From Caballeronia calidae (GTDB lineage: Bacteria; Pseudomonadota; Gammaproteobacteria; Burkholderiales; Burkholderiaceae), in assembly GCF_900044055.2 (NCBI RefSeq), contig NZ_FCOX02000039.1, positions 1-64,000 on the forward strand: a DNA stretch of 64,000 nucleotides. The letters run 5' to 3'. A program made the position numbers and the translations under genes. The notes beneath the pieces are model-generated. The model was not told the origin of the DNA. It did not search any database and saw only the letters and a list, made by a program, of their open reading frames with translations. Positions within the stretch are counted from its first letter, which is position 1, and every line of letters begins with the position of its first letter. Below, piece by piece: positions 35,127 through 44,210 of the stretch.

Positions 35127-36590
35127 ATGAATCACATGGCAAGCGGCGCAACGCTCGCGCGTCCCCGCGACAACGCGCCGGATACACAGGAACCCGATGT
35201 CGAACGCATCGTCGCCGCGCTCGTAACGCGAGCGCGCGCCGCGCAACAACGCTTCGAGCAGGCGGGGCAGGAGACCCTCGATATCGCTGCCGCGGCAGCA
35301 GCGTGGGCGATCATGGAGCCGCAGCGCAACCGGCAGCTCGCGGAACTCGCGGTGCGCGACACGGGCCTCGGCAATGCCGACGACAAGTTCCGCAAGAACC
35401 ATCGCAAGACGCTCGGCCTTTTGCGCGATCTGCACGGCGTCGCGACATGCGGCGTGATCGCGCGCGACGAGGCACACGGTATCGTGGAAATCGCGCGCGC
35501 GGTCGGCGTGGTGGCGGCGATCACGCCATCGACGAATCCGGGCGCGACGCCCGCGAACAAGATCGTCAACGCGCTCAAGTGCGGCAACGCGGTGATCGTC
35601 GCGCCTTCTCCGAAGGGCTATTCGTCGTGCGCGCTGCTCATCGAGTTCATTCATGCGGAGTTCGCGAAGGCCGGTCTCGATGCCGATCTCGTCCAGATGC
35701 TGCCGCATCCGATCGGCAAGGCCGCGACCGCCGCGCTGATGAAGCTCGCGGATCTGGTCGTCGCGACCGGTTCGCAAAGCAACGTCCGCATGGCCTATAC
35801 GAGCGGCACGCCTGCTTTCGGCGTGGGCGCGGGCAATGTCGCATCGATCGTCACGGCACGCGCGAATCCCGATGATGCGGCGCGCAAGATCGCCGTGTCC
35901 AAGACATTCGATAACGCCACGAGCTGTTCATCGGAGAACAGCGTCGTGATCGAGGATGCGATTTACGCGCCCATGCTCGATGCGTTGACGAAGCAGGGCG
36001 GCGTGCTTCTGGATGCCGCGCAGAAGGCGCAATTGCAGGCGGCGATGTGGCATGACGGCAAGCTCTCGGCGCGCTGCACCGCACGTTCGGCGGCGACGAT
36101 CGCACGCGAAGCGGGCCTCGACGATATCGCCGCGCGCGAGCCGAAGTTCCTGATGGTCGAAGAGAGCGGCTACGGCGCCGACTATCCGTTTTCCGGCGAA
36201 AAGCTTTCTCCGGTGCTGACCGTGTATCGCGCGAAGGACATCGAGGCCGCAATCGATATCGTGCGCGGCATCTATGGCTACATGGGCGCGGGCCATTCGG
36301 TCGGCGTGCATGGCGCGGACGACGCGCTCGCCGTCACGCTCGGCACGCGCTTGCCGGTGGCGCGCGTGATCGTCGATCAGGCGCATTGCCTTGCGACAGG
36401 CGGCAACTTCGACAACGGTCTGCCGTTCTCGCTGTCGATGGGCTGCGGCACCTGGGGCGGCAACAATTTCTCGTCGAATCTCGGTTATCGGCAATACCTG
36501 AACGTCACGCGCGTCGCATATCCGATCGCGGAGCATGTGCCGGAAGTCGATGCATTGCTCGGCGATTACTTCCGGAGAATCGGACGATGA
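35127..36590 (+). CDS. sauS: CoA-acylating aldehyde dehydrogenase, sulfoacetaldehyde dehydrogenase-like
   Basis: This 487-residue ALDH-superfamily protein is of the acylating (EutE/AdhE-like) branch. ITPSTNPGATPANKIVNALK is the cofactor-site block, and the catalytic Cys is at about residue 267 in DNATSCSSENS. Branch features such as GAGNVASIV and TGGNFDNGLPFSLSMGCG are present. ATG 35127 follows GAGG. SauS of Cupriavidus reduces sulfoacetyl-CoA to sulfoacetaldehyde; the adjacent CoA ligase, transporter and regulator reproduce that sau set. It overlaps the ligase gene by ATGA. Confidence 0.85.
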   Translation: MNHMASGATLARPRDNAPDTQEPDVERIVAALVTRARAAQQRFEQAGQETLDIAAAAAAWAIMEPQRNRQLAELAVRDTGLGNADDKFRKNHRKTLGLLRDLHGVATCGVIARDEAHGIVEIARAVGVVAAITPSTNPGATPANKIVNALKCGNAVIVAPSPKGYSSCALLIEFIHAEFAKAGLDADLVQMLPHPIGKAATAALMKLADLVVATGSQSNVRMAYTSGTPAFGVGAGNVASIVTARANPDDAARKIAVSKTFDNATSCSSENSVVIEDAIYAPMLDALTKQGGVLLDAAQKAQLQAAMWHDGKLSARCTARSAATIAREAGLDDIAAREPKFLMVEESGYGADYPFSGEKLSPVLTVYRAKDIEAAIDIVRGIYGYMGAGHSVGVHGADDALAVTLGTRLPVARVIVDQAHCLATGGNFDNGLPFSLSMGCGTWGGNNFSSNLGYRQYLNVTRVAYPIAEHVPEVDALLGDYFRRIGR

Positions 36591-38221
36591 GCGCGCTCGC
36601 CGATCGAATCGTTGCACATGATCGCGTGCCGCTCGATGCGCCGACGCTGCGCGCATTGATCGATGCGCGCGCCGGACACGCGCCCGACAAGCCGTTTCTG
36701 CTTTCCATCACACAGGACGATGCACTGACGTTCGGCGCATTGCGCGACGATTGCATCGCGCTCGAAGCGCGCTTCACGGCGGCGGGTCTGCGTTCGGGCG
36801 ATGTCGTGTCCGTCTTCATGGGCAACGGCATCCAGACTGCGCGGCTGCTGCTCGCGGCGATGTACAGCGGCCTCGTCGCGAATCCGCTGAACCTGCTGTG
36901 CCAGCCTTCGCAGGTGCGCTACATCGTCGAGCATTCGGATACGCGCGCGATCTTCGTCGCCGACGATACGCACGACATCATCGTCGATGCAATCGATGCA
37001 TTGCGCGGCGAAGGCATGACGCGCGAGATAGCGGTGGTGCGCACATCGCCGGATTCGCATGCATTGCCCGATATCCCGATGCTTCCCGCACGCGCAATTC
37101 CGCTGGTGCGCGACGATGCGCCCGGCACGCATATCGTCGCGAGCGATACGGGCGCGATGAACGCCGGCGATACCGCCCTGCTCATGTACACGTCGGGCAC
37201 GACGGGCGCGCCCAAGGGCGTGCTGCTGAGTCATCGGAGCCTGCTCGCGAACATGCGCAACATCAGCGCGGAACATCGCCTGACGGAAGACGATCGCGTG
37301 CTCGTGTCGTTGCCGCTCTATCACATCAACGGTCTCGTCGTCGCGCTGCTGACGCCGCTCTATCACGGCGGCTCGGCGGTGATGACGCCGCGCTTCTCCG
37401 CGCGCACGTTCTGGAGCGAGGCATCGCAACACGGGTGCACGTGGATCAACGTGGTGCCGACCATCGTTGCTTACCTGCTGAACGGCGAGGGCGCGCAGGG
37501 CTGCGATCTGTCGGCGCTGAAGTTCTGCCGCAGCGCATCGGCTGCGTTGCCGGCGGATCATCATCGCGCGTTCGAGGCGCGCTTCGGTATCGGCGTCATC
37601 GAAACGATGGGGATGACGGAGACCGCCGCGCCCGCATTCAGCAATCCGTATGAGCCAACGATGAGAAGGATCGGCAGCATCGGCTTGCCATCGGGCGGCG
37701 AAGCGAAGATCGTCGGTCTCGACGGGCGCGAGTGCGCGGCGCATGAAACCGGCGAGCTCGTATTGCGCGGCGAGCAGCTGATGAGCGGTTACTACAAGCG
37801 TCCCGACGAAACCCGCAATGCCTTCACCGCCGACGGATGGCTGCGCACCGGCGATCTCGGCTATCGCGACGAAGCGGGCTTCTTCTACATCAACGGACGC
37901 GCGAAGGAACTGATCATCAAGGGCGGCGAGAACATCGCGCCGCGCGAGATCGACGAGGCGCTCCTGCGTCATCCGGGCGTGCTCGAAGCGGCCGCTGTCG
38001 GCGTGCCCGATCCGGCGTATGGCCAGGACATCGTCGCGTTCATCGTGCCGTGCGGCGGCGCGGCTTCGCTCGATGTCGCCGATCTGCGCGCGCATTGCCT
38101 TCGTGAACTCGGCCGCTACAAGACACCGCGCGAATTCCGCTTCACCGATGCATTGCCGCGCGGCCCGTCGGGCAAGGTGCAGCGCCTGAAGCTCGTGCAG
38201 AGCGCGCCGCCAGCCGGATAA
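36587..38221 (+). CDS. sauT: AMP-forming acyl-CoA ligase, sulfoacetate-CoA ligase-like
   Basis: This 544-residue ANL-superfamily enzyme has P-loop motif LLMYTSGTTGAPKGVLLSH near residue 200, ETMGMTETAAPAFSNPYEP near residue 345, GWLRTGDLGYRDEAGFFYI, and the C-terminal PRGPSGKVQRLKL bearing the catalytic lysine. It would activate sulfoacetate to sulfoacetyl-CoA for SauS. Its start overlaps the sauS stop by 4 bp. Other short organic acids remain possible substrates. Confidence 0.85.
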   Translation: MSALADRIVAHDRVPLDAPTLRALIDARAGHAPDKPFLLSITQDDALTFGALRDDCIALEARFTAAGLRSGDVVSVFMGNGIQTARLLLAAMYSGLVANPLNLLCQPSQVRYIVEHSDTRAIFVADDTHDIIVDAIDALRGEGMTREIAVVRTSPDSHALPDIPMLPARAIPLVRDDAPGTHIVASDTGAMNAGDTALLMYTSGTTGAPKGVLLSHRSLLANMRNISAEHRLTEDDRVLVSLPLYHINGLVVALLTPLYHGGSAVMTPRFSARTFWSEASQHGCTWINVVPTIVAYLLNGEGAQGCDLSALKFCRSASAALPADHHRAFEARFGIGVIETMGMTETAAPAFSNPYEPTMRRIGSIGLPSGGEAKIVGLDGRECAAHETGELVLRGEQLMSGYYKRPDETRNAFTADGWLRTGDLGYRDEAGFFYINGRAKELIIKGGENIAPREIDEALLRHPGVLEAAAVGVPDPAYGQDIVAFIVPCGGAASLDVADLRAHCLRELGRYKTPREFRFTDALPRGPSGKVQRLKLVQSAPPAG

Positions 38222-38282
38222 GCGTGCACGGGTTCACTCGCAGGACTCGACCGTTCCACATAAGATGGACTTAGGAGACAGC

Positions 38283-39623
38283 ATGAACAGGCATCGTCAG
38301 CGCGTGAAGACGCGCCATATCATTCTCGGCGTGATGTGTCTGATGTACTTCATCTCGTACATCGACCGGGTGAACATCGCCGTGGCGGGACCGTTGATTC
38401 GCCAGGAGATGGGCTTGACCAATGTGCAGCTCGGGCTCGTGTTCTCCGCGTTCGCGTATCCGTATGCGGTGATGCAGGTCGTCGGCGGATGGCTTGCGGA
38501 CCGCTTCGGTCCCAAGCTCGTTCTCACCGTGCTCTCGCTGATCTGGGGCGCGGCGACGCTCGCGACGGGCTTCGCGGGCAGCATCGGGATGCTCGTGCTG
38601 TTGCGGCTCGCGCTCGGCATCGGCGAGGGCGGCGCGTTCCCGACCGCGACGCGCGCGTTCACTTTCTGGATGCCGGTGCACGAGCGCGGCTTCGCGCAAG
38701 GCATCACGCACAGCTTCGCGCGGCTCGGCGGCGCGGTGACGCCGCCGCTCGTGCTCGCAGTGGTGGCGGCGGCGGGCTGGCGCGAGGCGTTCATCCTGCT
38801 CGGCATCGCGAGCCTCGCATGGACGGTGCTGTATCTCTGCGTGTTCACCAACTCGCCCGATGAGAACCGTCGCGTGACGCCCGAGGAGACCGCTGAAATC
38901 GGCTATCGCGCGGGGGAATGTGCGCGGGCGAGAAAGAACGCGACGCCGTGGCGCAAGCTGATCCATCGCATGTGGCTCGTGACCTTCGTCGACTTCTGCT
39001 ATGGCTGGCTGCTGTGGGTGTATCTGACGTGGCTGCCTTCGTATCTGAAGGAGTCGCGCGGCTTCGATCTGAAGCATCTCGCGTTGTTCACCGCGTTGCC
39101 GCTGCTCGCGGGCGTGATCGGCGATACGCTCGGCGGCGTGCTCTCGGACCGCATCTACAGGATGACGGGGCGGCTGCGTCTCGCGCGTTGCAGCATTCTG
39201 GTGGTCGGCATGGGCGGCTCGCTCGCCTTCCTTCTGCCGATGGTCAATGCGCCGAGCCCGATAGCGGCGGTGTGGTTCCTGACCGCTTCGTTCTTCTTCC
39301 TCGAGATCACGAATCCGGTGTTGTGGACCTTGCCGCTCGATATCGCGGGCAAGTATGCGGGCACCGCGGGCGGCATGATGAACACGGGCTTCGGCGTGGC
39401 GGGCATGGTGTCGCCGGTGGCGTTCGGCTATCTGATCCAGGAGACGGGCAGCTATAACGTGCCGTTCACGATCTCGGCCGGGCTGCTCGCGGTGGGCGCG
39501 TTCGCGGCGCTTTTCATCGACACGAGCAAGACGGTCGAAGCCGACGAGGCGCGCGAGGCGAGGAGCCGCGAGGAGATGGGCGTGCCGGCGTTCGCGGGTG
39601 GGGCGGGACAGTGGCATGAGTAG
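38283..39623 (+). CDS. sauU: MFS transporter, sulfoacetate uptake candidate
   Basis: This 446-residue MFS protein of the anion:cation symporter (ACS/phthalate-glucarate) type has 12 helices, MYFISYIDRVNIAVAG in helix 1, GGWLADRFGPKLVL in loop 2-3 and GIGEGGAFPTATRAF in helix 4. The start at ATG 38283 follows AGGAGA. It is third in the sauSTU operon, 61 bp after sauT. SauU in Cupriavidus is the proposed sulfoacetate importer of the MFS. A hairpin follows the stop. Confidence 0.82.
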   Translation: MNRHRQRVKTRHIILGVMCLMYFISYIDRVNIAVAGPLIRQEMGLTNVQLGLVFSAFAYPYAVMQVVGGWLADRFGPKLVLTVLSLIWGAATLATGFAGSIGMLVLLRLALGIGEGGAFPTATRAFTFWMPVHERGFAQGITHSFARLGGAVTPPLVLAVVAAAGWREAFILLGIASLAWTVLYLCVFTNSPDENRRVTPEETAEIGYRAGECARARKNATPWRKLIHRMWLVTFVDFCYGWLLWVYLTWLPSYLKESRGFDLKHLALFTALPLLAGVIGDTLGGVLSDRIYRMTGRLRLARCSILVVGMGGSLAFLLPMVNAPSPIAAVWFLTASFFFLEITNPVLWTLPLDIAGKYAGTAGGMMNTGFGVAGMVSPVAFGYLIQETGSYNVPFTISAGLLAVGAFAALFIDTSKTVEADEAREARSREEMGVPAFAGGAGQWHE

Positions 39624-39638
39624 CGTGCGCCGCTGGCG

Positions 39639-39665
39639 GAGGGGATGATCTTCGATCTTCCCCTC
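39639..39665 (+). terminator. Hairpin after the sau operon
   Basis: GAGGGGA and TCCCCTC pair across a 13-nt loop that can itself pair (GATC/GATC). It lies 16 bp after the sauU stop. There is no T-run, so termination here is tentative. It marks the border between the sulfonate island and the type VI secretion remnants. Confidence 0.4.
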
Positions 39666-39711
39666 ACGCACTCGCTGCTCCATCCTGAAGACACCCGGCG
39701 GCGTCGCTGCG

Positions 39712-39970
39712 TCAGACGCTCGCGTGCACGGCCTCGCCGCGATCGATGAATTCGATCGTCAGATTGCCTTCTTCCGAGCTCGCGAGGCGAATCTCGGCAG
39801 GCGCGGCGCCGCGCGCCATGCGCGTGAGCAACTCGCGCGAGACCGTCGGGAGGATGCGGTGATATTTCGTCGGAGAGGCGCGTCTGGCACAGGCTCGCGG
39901 CTGCTCCGAGCGTGCGCGCACAATGCGGGTTGAGCCGGCGAAGTAGATGGGTGGAATCGCGCATGGTCAT
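39712..39970 (-). pseudogene. clpV: Gutted ClpV/TssH (type VI secretion ATPase) remnant
   Basis: From ATG 39970 the frame reads LLRRLNPHCARTLGAAASLC, resembling the ClpV N-terminal repeat that binds the sheath. After about 30 codons the protein-like sequence moves to another frame (from about 39880), reading ILPTVSRELLTRMARG and then EGNLTIEFIDRG to a stop at 39712. This resembles the last part of ClpV. About 800 residues, including both AAA+ domains, are missing. The likely origin is one internal deletion with frameshift. The assignment is by pattern memory and less certain than for hcp and tssC. Confidence 0.55.
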
Positions 39971-40029
39971 GGGAAGTACGGTGACGAGGAAATGAAACCG
40001 CGTGAGTCGTCAGAAGACGCTCGCGATGC

Positions 40030-40275
40030 TTACGAGCGCTCGTTCCACGTGTCCTTGTGGATGATGTTGCCGTCCTTGTACGACCAGGTGATCTGTTCGT
40101 AGCGCCGCTCGATTTCTTCCAGATGGGTGTGCTTCTCGTAGTCCGGAACCTTGATGTCGAGCATCTTCGGGCGCACGGCGACGACCTTGAAGTTATCGAG
40201 CCTGGTGTTGAAGTATTTCTTCTCCTTGCCCGCGTCGTCGATCTTGTACCACTTGATCTCGACCGCCGTCTGCTC
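40030..40275 (-). pseudogene. hcp: 3' fragment of hcp (type VI tube protein TssD)
   Basis: The minus-strand frame ending at 40030 reads QTAVEIKWYKIDDAGKEKKY, HTHLEEIERRYEQITWSYKD and GNIIHKDTWNERS, the C-terminal half of Burkholderia-type Hcp. Upstream of about 40275 the Hcp character stops abruptly at a palindrome, where the same frame continues into antisense of tssC. The first half of the gene, including its start, is missing, so it cannot make a functional tube protein. Confidence 0.8.
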
Positions 40276-40285
40276 GAGCTCGAGC
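40272..40285. repeat. 14-bp palindrome at the hcp/tssC fragment junction
   Basis: GCTCGAGCTCGAGC is fully self-complementary and sits exactly where the two head-to-head fragments meet. Both frames read Leu-Glu repeats through it. It may have served as the microhomology that resolved an inversion. Confidence 0.65.
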
Positions 40286-40503
40286 TCAACAACTGGATCA
40301 AGGGCCTCGTCACCGAGATGAAAGATCCGGGCGATGAACTGCAGGCATCGCATCCGCTGCGCGAAGCGAAGGTGATGGTCGAGGACATCGAGGACAATCC
40401 GGGCTTCTTCCGCATCAAGCTCTTCATCGTGCCGCACTTCCAGGTGGAAGGCATGGATGTCGGTTTGTCGCTGGTTTCGCAGATGCCGAAGGCGAAGAGC
40501 TGA
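40285..40503 (+). pseudogene. tssC: 3' fragment of tssC (type VI sheath large subunit)
   Basis: Seventy-two codons ending at 40503 read LNNWIKGLVTEMKDPGDELQ, ASHPLREAKVMVEDIEDNPG and FIVPHFQVEGMDVGLSLVSQ, the conserved C-terminus of TssC sheath proteins. The remaining roughly 420 residues are absent. In working type VI operons tssC precedes hcp on the same strand; here the fragments point away from each other, so one has been inverted. Confidence 0.8.
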
Positions 40504-40721
40504 TTCGTCGAAGCGTGCGATAGTACCCGAGCAATGCGCCGGGGCGGCTCGATGAGCTGTCCCGGCGTTGTCGTTTGGAGGGGCGCGAAGCCCGCACCCT
40601 TGATTTACCCTCACGACAAGCGCGCCACGAGTGCGTACTTAGCGGCTATTCTCCCTGAAACCAGCCGACGACCTTCGTCCCGCGCCAAGGCATTCCCGGT
40701 TTCTTCAGGAGGAATCGCATC

Positions 40722-42347
40722 ATGCTCGATACGACAGATGTGCTGATTGCCGGCGCGGGGCCCGTCGGCCTGATGCTCGCCGCCGAACTGCGCCGCGACG
40801 GCCTGAAGGCGCGCGTGATCGACGCGCACGACGAGCGCGTCTTCTTCGTGAAGGCGCTCGGCGTCACGGCGCGCACGCTGGAGATATTCGAGGACCTGGA
40901 CATGACACGCGATGCGATCGACGCGGGCGTGTGGCTCACCGGCGCGGACACCTTTCAGGACGGCACGCTCGCGTTCAGTGCGGAGATTCCGCGCGAAGGG
41001 CTGCCGTATGGCGCGCTCTCGCTTGCGCAGTTCGAGACCGAGCGCATTCTCGAAGCGGCGCTCGCGCGCAACGGCGGGCACGTCGAATACGGCGCGACGC
41101 TCGTCGATTTCACGGAATCGGGCGATGTCATCGATGCGCGCATCCAGGACGCCTGCGGCGAGAGCCGCATCATTCGATGCCGCTGGCTCGTCGGTTGCGA
41201 TGGCGCGCGCAGCACGGTGCGGCATCGGCTCGACGTGGCCTATGAAGGCGATCAATATCCGCAGACCTTCATGCTCGCCGATGTCGATGTCGACTGGCAT
41301 CTGCCGCGCGGCCGCATGTATCGCTTCAACGTATCGGGCGAGGGCGGCGCTGGATCGACCTCGCTCGCCGCGCTGCCGGTGCGCGGTTCGGCGCGCCGCT
41401 ATCGGCTGTCCATGATCCTTCTTCCCGATGATGCCGCCCGCCATACGCTGAACGCCATGCCCGATTTCGCCGAGATCGAGCGCATCATGCTGCCGGTTCT
41501 GCCGAAGGACACGCGGCTCTCGTCGATGCGGTGGTCGTCGGTGTATCGCGTGAGCCATCGCATCGCGCAGAGTTATGCGCGCGGACGCGTCTTTCTCGCG
41601 GGCGACGCCGCGCATATTCATCCGCCGGTCGGCGGGCAGGGCATGAACACCGGCTTGCAGGACGCGCACAATCTCGCGTGGAAGCTCGCGCTCGTGGCGC
41701 GCGGTGTCGCGGGCGCGTCGCTGCTCGACAGTTACGAAGCGGAGCGGCGGCCAGTCGGGCTCGATGTCGTCGAATCGACGAGCCGTGCGTTGAACACGGT
41801 TCTCGCGCACGGCGAAATCAAGCCTGCGATGCGCGAGACGCAATTGCTCGTGGGTTATCGCGGCAGTCCGATCGTCGCGGACGAATGCGCCGACATGGCG
41901 ACGGAATGGCCCGCGCCCGGCGATCGCGCGCCGGACGCGGGCGGCCTCGTGCAGGCGTTCGTCGGACATGCGCAGCGGCTGCGCGATCATCTCGGGCGCG
42001 GGCGTCACACGCTCGTCGGCTATGTCGATGACGACACCGACGGCGCACGCATCGCCGCATTCGATACGGCCGTCGACGCGTGGCGCGCGTCACTCGGCGC
42101 GGCGGCAAGCGCGGTGTTGATCGTGTCGCCGGAGCTTGCGAACGCATCGGCGTTCAAGCCCGCGCAGGAAGCGTATCGAACGTTGAGCGATACCGAAGGC
42201 AAATTCGCCGGCGCGTTCGGCGCGAAGAACGGCATGGCGTGGGCCGTGCGGCCTGACGGGCATATCGGCTACAGAAGCGCGTCGTGTTCAGCGGACGCGC
42301 TGATCGCCTGGCTCGATCGCGTGCTGGATCGAAAGGCGGCGCGCTAG
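40722..42347 (+). CDS. FAD-dependent aromatic monooxygenase (PheA/TfdB-type)
   Basis: This 541-residue class A flavoprotein monooxygenase has FAD motif VLIAGAGPVGLMLAAELRRD (residues 7-26), the NADPH/FAD DG motif WLVGCDGARSTVRH near residue 155, and GRVFLAGDAAHIHPPVGGQG near residue 290. The C-terminal thioredoxin-like domain is present. AGGAGG precedes the ATG by 9 bp. It likely hydroxylates a phenolic or polyketide-like aromatic; nothing nearby fixes the substrate. It ends 2 bp from the stop of the convergent methyltransferase. Confidence 0.87.
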   Translation: MLDTTDVLIAGAGPVGLMLAAELRRDGLKARVIDAHDERVFFVKALGVTARTLEIFEDLDMTRDAIDAGVWLTGADTFQDGTLAFSAEIPREGLPYGALSLAQFETERILEAALARNGGHVEYGATLVDFTESGDVIDARIQDACGESRIIRCRWLVGCDGARSTVRHRLDVAYEGDQYPQTFMLADVDVDWHLPRGRMYRFNVSGEGGAGSTSLAALPVRGSARRYRLSMILLPDDAARHTLNAMPDFAEIERIMLPVLPKDTRLSSMRWSSVYRVSHRIAQSYARGRVFLAGDAAHIHPPVGGQGMNTGLQDAHNLAWKLALVARGVAGASLLDSYEAERRPVGLDVVESTSRALNTVLAHGEIKPAMRETQLLVGYRGSPIVADECADMATEWPAPGDRAPDAGGLVQAFVGHAQRLRDHLGRGRHTLVGYVDDDTDGARIAAFDTAVDAWRASLGAAASAVLIVSPELANASAFKPAQEAYRTLSDTEGKFAGAFGAKNGMAWAVRPDGHIGYRSASCSADALIAWLDRVLDRKAAR

Positions 42348-42349
42348 TA

Positions 42350-43174
42350 TCACCGCTGCACGGCGATCACTTGCGCCTGAATCTTGCCATCGACGGGACC
42401 GGAACCGAAGCGCGCCGCAATGGCCGCAGCACACGCCGATGTCGCCTCATCGAGACTCGCGCCGCTCCGCGATTCGATCTCGTTGCGCAAGGGCGTGCCC
42501 TGGCAATACGCGATGGCGGCCTCTTGCGCCGATGCCGCGCGGCTCCGATGCGTCACCGTATCGAAGCGCGGCATCGCATCGAAGCCCGCAGCGGAAAGAT
42601 CGCGCGAGATCGCTTCCTGAGCGAAATAACCGTGCGGCGTGCGTTTCATGAAGAGCGGCGGATCGTCGGGAAAGAGGCGGCCGAGTTCGTCGGTGATCGC
42701 ATCGGCAAGCTCGTTTTCTTCGATACGGTCCCACACGTTGAACAGCAGCGTGCCACCGTCTCGCAGCACGCGACGCGCCTCTGCGAACGCAGCCGCTTTG
42801 TCGGGAAAGAACATCGCGCCGAACTGACAGACGACGATATCGAAGCTCCCATCATCGAAAGGCAGTTGCAATGCATTCGCCTGTTGCCACGTCACGGGCT
42901 TGTCGATGCCGGTCATCGCCGCGCGATCGAGCATCGCCTGATTCAAGTCCGTCGCGACGATATCGACGGGCGCGGACAACGCACGCGCCATCGCACGCGT
43001 GACGGCACCGGTGCCCGCAGCCGTTTCCAGAACACGCGACGGTGCGAGCGCGGCCACGCGCTTCGCGATATCGGCGGCGTAGGGCGCAAAGAGCATCGGC
43101 ACGAGGAGCCGGTCGTAAAGCTCGGGTATCTGACCGGCGAAACGCGTATCGGTGCGAAGCGTGTTCGTGTCCAT
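42350..43174 (-). CDS. Class I SAM-dependent methyltransferase
   Basis: This 274-residue protein has motif I VLETAAGTGAVTRAMA near residue 50, the acidic loop IVATDLNQAMLDRA, motif post-II FDIVVCQFGAMFFPD and VLRDGGTLLFNVWD, as in UbiE/Methyltransf_11 proteins. ATG 43174 follows GGAGG. The C-terminal third is typical of small-molecule methylases. It is convergent with the monooxygenase; whether the two act on one substrate is unknown. Confidence 0.85.
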   Translation of the reverse strand: MDTNTLRTDTRFAGQIPELYDRLLVPMLFAPYAADIAKRVAALAPSRVLETAAGTGAVTRAMARALSAPVDIVATDLNQAMLDRAAMTGIDKPVTWQQANALQLPFDDGSFDIVVCQFGAMFFPDKAAAFAEARRVLRDGGTLLFNVWDRIEENELADAITDELGRLFPDDPPLFMKRTPHGYFAQEAISRDLSAAGFDAMPRFDTVTHRSRAASAQEAAIAYCQGTPLRNEIESRSGASLDEATSACAAAIAARFGSGPVDGKIQAQVIAVQR

Positions 43175-43337
43175 GTGCCGCCTCCGGCAATGATTATTCG
43201 TCTGAGCCTGCAAGTCTGTTCACTCTACGCGGCTTTATTGCGCTCGAAGAGATGTCTACATTGGATGCTGTCACGCCGGTTTCGTGGAACGCAACCGGAC
43301 ACTCCCCGCATTAAATAACCTCTCCAAGGAATCGATC

Positions 43338-44084
43338 ATGAGCAAACTCGCAGGCAAGGTGGCGGTCGTCACGGGCGCATCGAAAGGTATCGGAGCCGCT
43401 ATCGCCAGGGCGCTCGCGGCAGAGGGCGCGGCAGTCGTCGTCAACTATGCGAGCAGCAAGGCGGGCGCGGATGCCGTCGTCGCGGACATCGCGAAAGCGA
43501 ATGGGCGTGCGATTGCCGTCGGCGGCGATGTGTCGAAAGCCGCGGATGCGCAGGGCATCGTGAATGCCGCTATCGAAACGTATGGGCGCCTCGATATTCT
43601 CGTCAACAACTCGGGCGTCTACGAGTTCGCGCCGCTCGAAGACATCACCGAAGAGCACTTCCATAAGCAGTTCAATATCAACGTGCTCGGCACGCTATTG
43701 ACGACGCAGGCCGCCGCGAAACATCTCGGCGAAGGCGCGAGCATCATCAACGTCAGTTCGGTCGTGACCCGCATCACGCCGCCGGCGAGCGCGGTCTATA
43801 GCGGCACGAAAGGCGCCGTCGATGCGATCACCGGCGTGCTCGCGCGCGAGCTCGGCGCGAAAAAGATCCGCGTGAACTCGATCAATCCGGGCGTCGTGGT
43901 GACCGAAGGCACGCATAGCGCGGGCATCATCGGCTCCGATTTCGATGCGGCCGCGCTCGCGCAGACGCCGCTCGGACGACTGGGCCAGCCGGACGATATC
44001 GCATCGATCGCGGTGTTCCTCGCATCGGACGATGCGCGCTGGATGACGGGCGAGAACCTGATCGCGAGCGGCGGCATGCGTTGA
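43338..44084 (+). CDS. Short-chain dehydrogenase/reductase
   Basis: This 248-residue classical SDR has the NAD(P) loop TGASKGIGAAIARAL (about residues 12-26), NNSG near residue 88, catalytic Ser in INVSSVV, YSGTKGA as the Tyr-x3-Lys pair, and a C-terminal SDDARWMTGENLIASGG. It resembles FabG-like 3-oxoacyl or sugar reductases. ATG 43338 follows AAGGA at a good distance; an upstream in-frame ATG at 43284 lacks a site. A strong terminator follows. Confidence 0.9.
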   Translation: MSKLAGKVAVVTGASKGIGAAIARALAAEGAAVVVNYASSKAGADAVVADIAKANGRAIAVGGDVSKAADAQGIVNAAIETYGRLDILVNNSGVYEFAPLEDITEEHFHKQFNINVLGTLLTTQAAAKHLGEGASIINVSSVVTRITPPASAVYSGTKGAVDAITGVLARELGAKKIRVNSINPGVVVTEGTHSAGIIGSDFDAAALAQTPLGRLGQPDDIASIAVFLASDDARWMTGENLIASGGMR

Positions 44085-44090
44085 TGCAAA

Positions 44091-44146
44091 GGGCGCTGCG
44101 CGTGCTTCGCTACCGATCAAGTGTATCGACGCGCAGCGCCCGTTTT
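44091..44146 (+). terminator. Rho-independent terminator after the SDR gene
   Basis: GGGCGCTGCGCGT and ACGCGCAGCGCCC form a perfect 13-bp stem with a 25-nt loop, followed by GTTTTG. It begins 7 bp after the SDR stop. Confidence 0.75.
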
Positions 44147-44210
44147 GTATCTGGCATAGCCGCGCCTCCGGCAAGAGAATGCATCGACTTCTCTCGCCGG
44201 AGCCCGCCCG

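Noticed and set aside
40057..40503. A single 148-codon plus-strand gene across the hcp/tssC junction
   Set aside because: Its first half is merely antisense of the hcp fragment; only the part after 40285 reads TssC. Treating it as one gene would hide the inversion.
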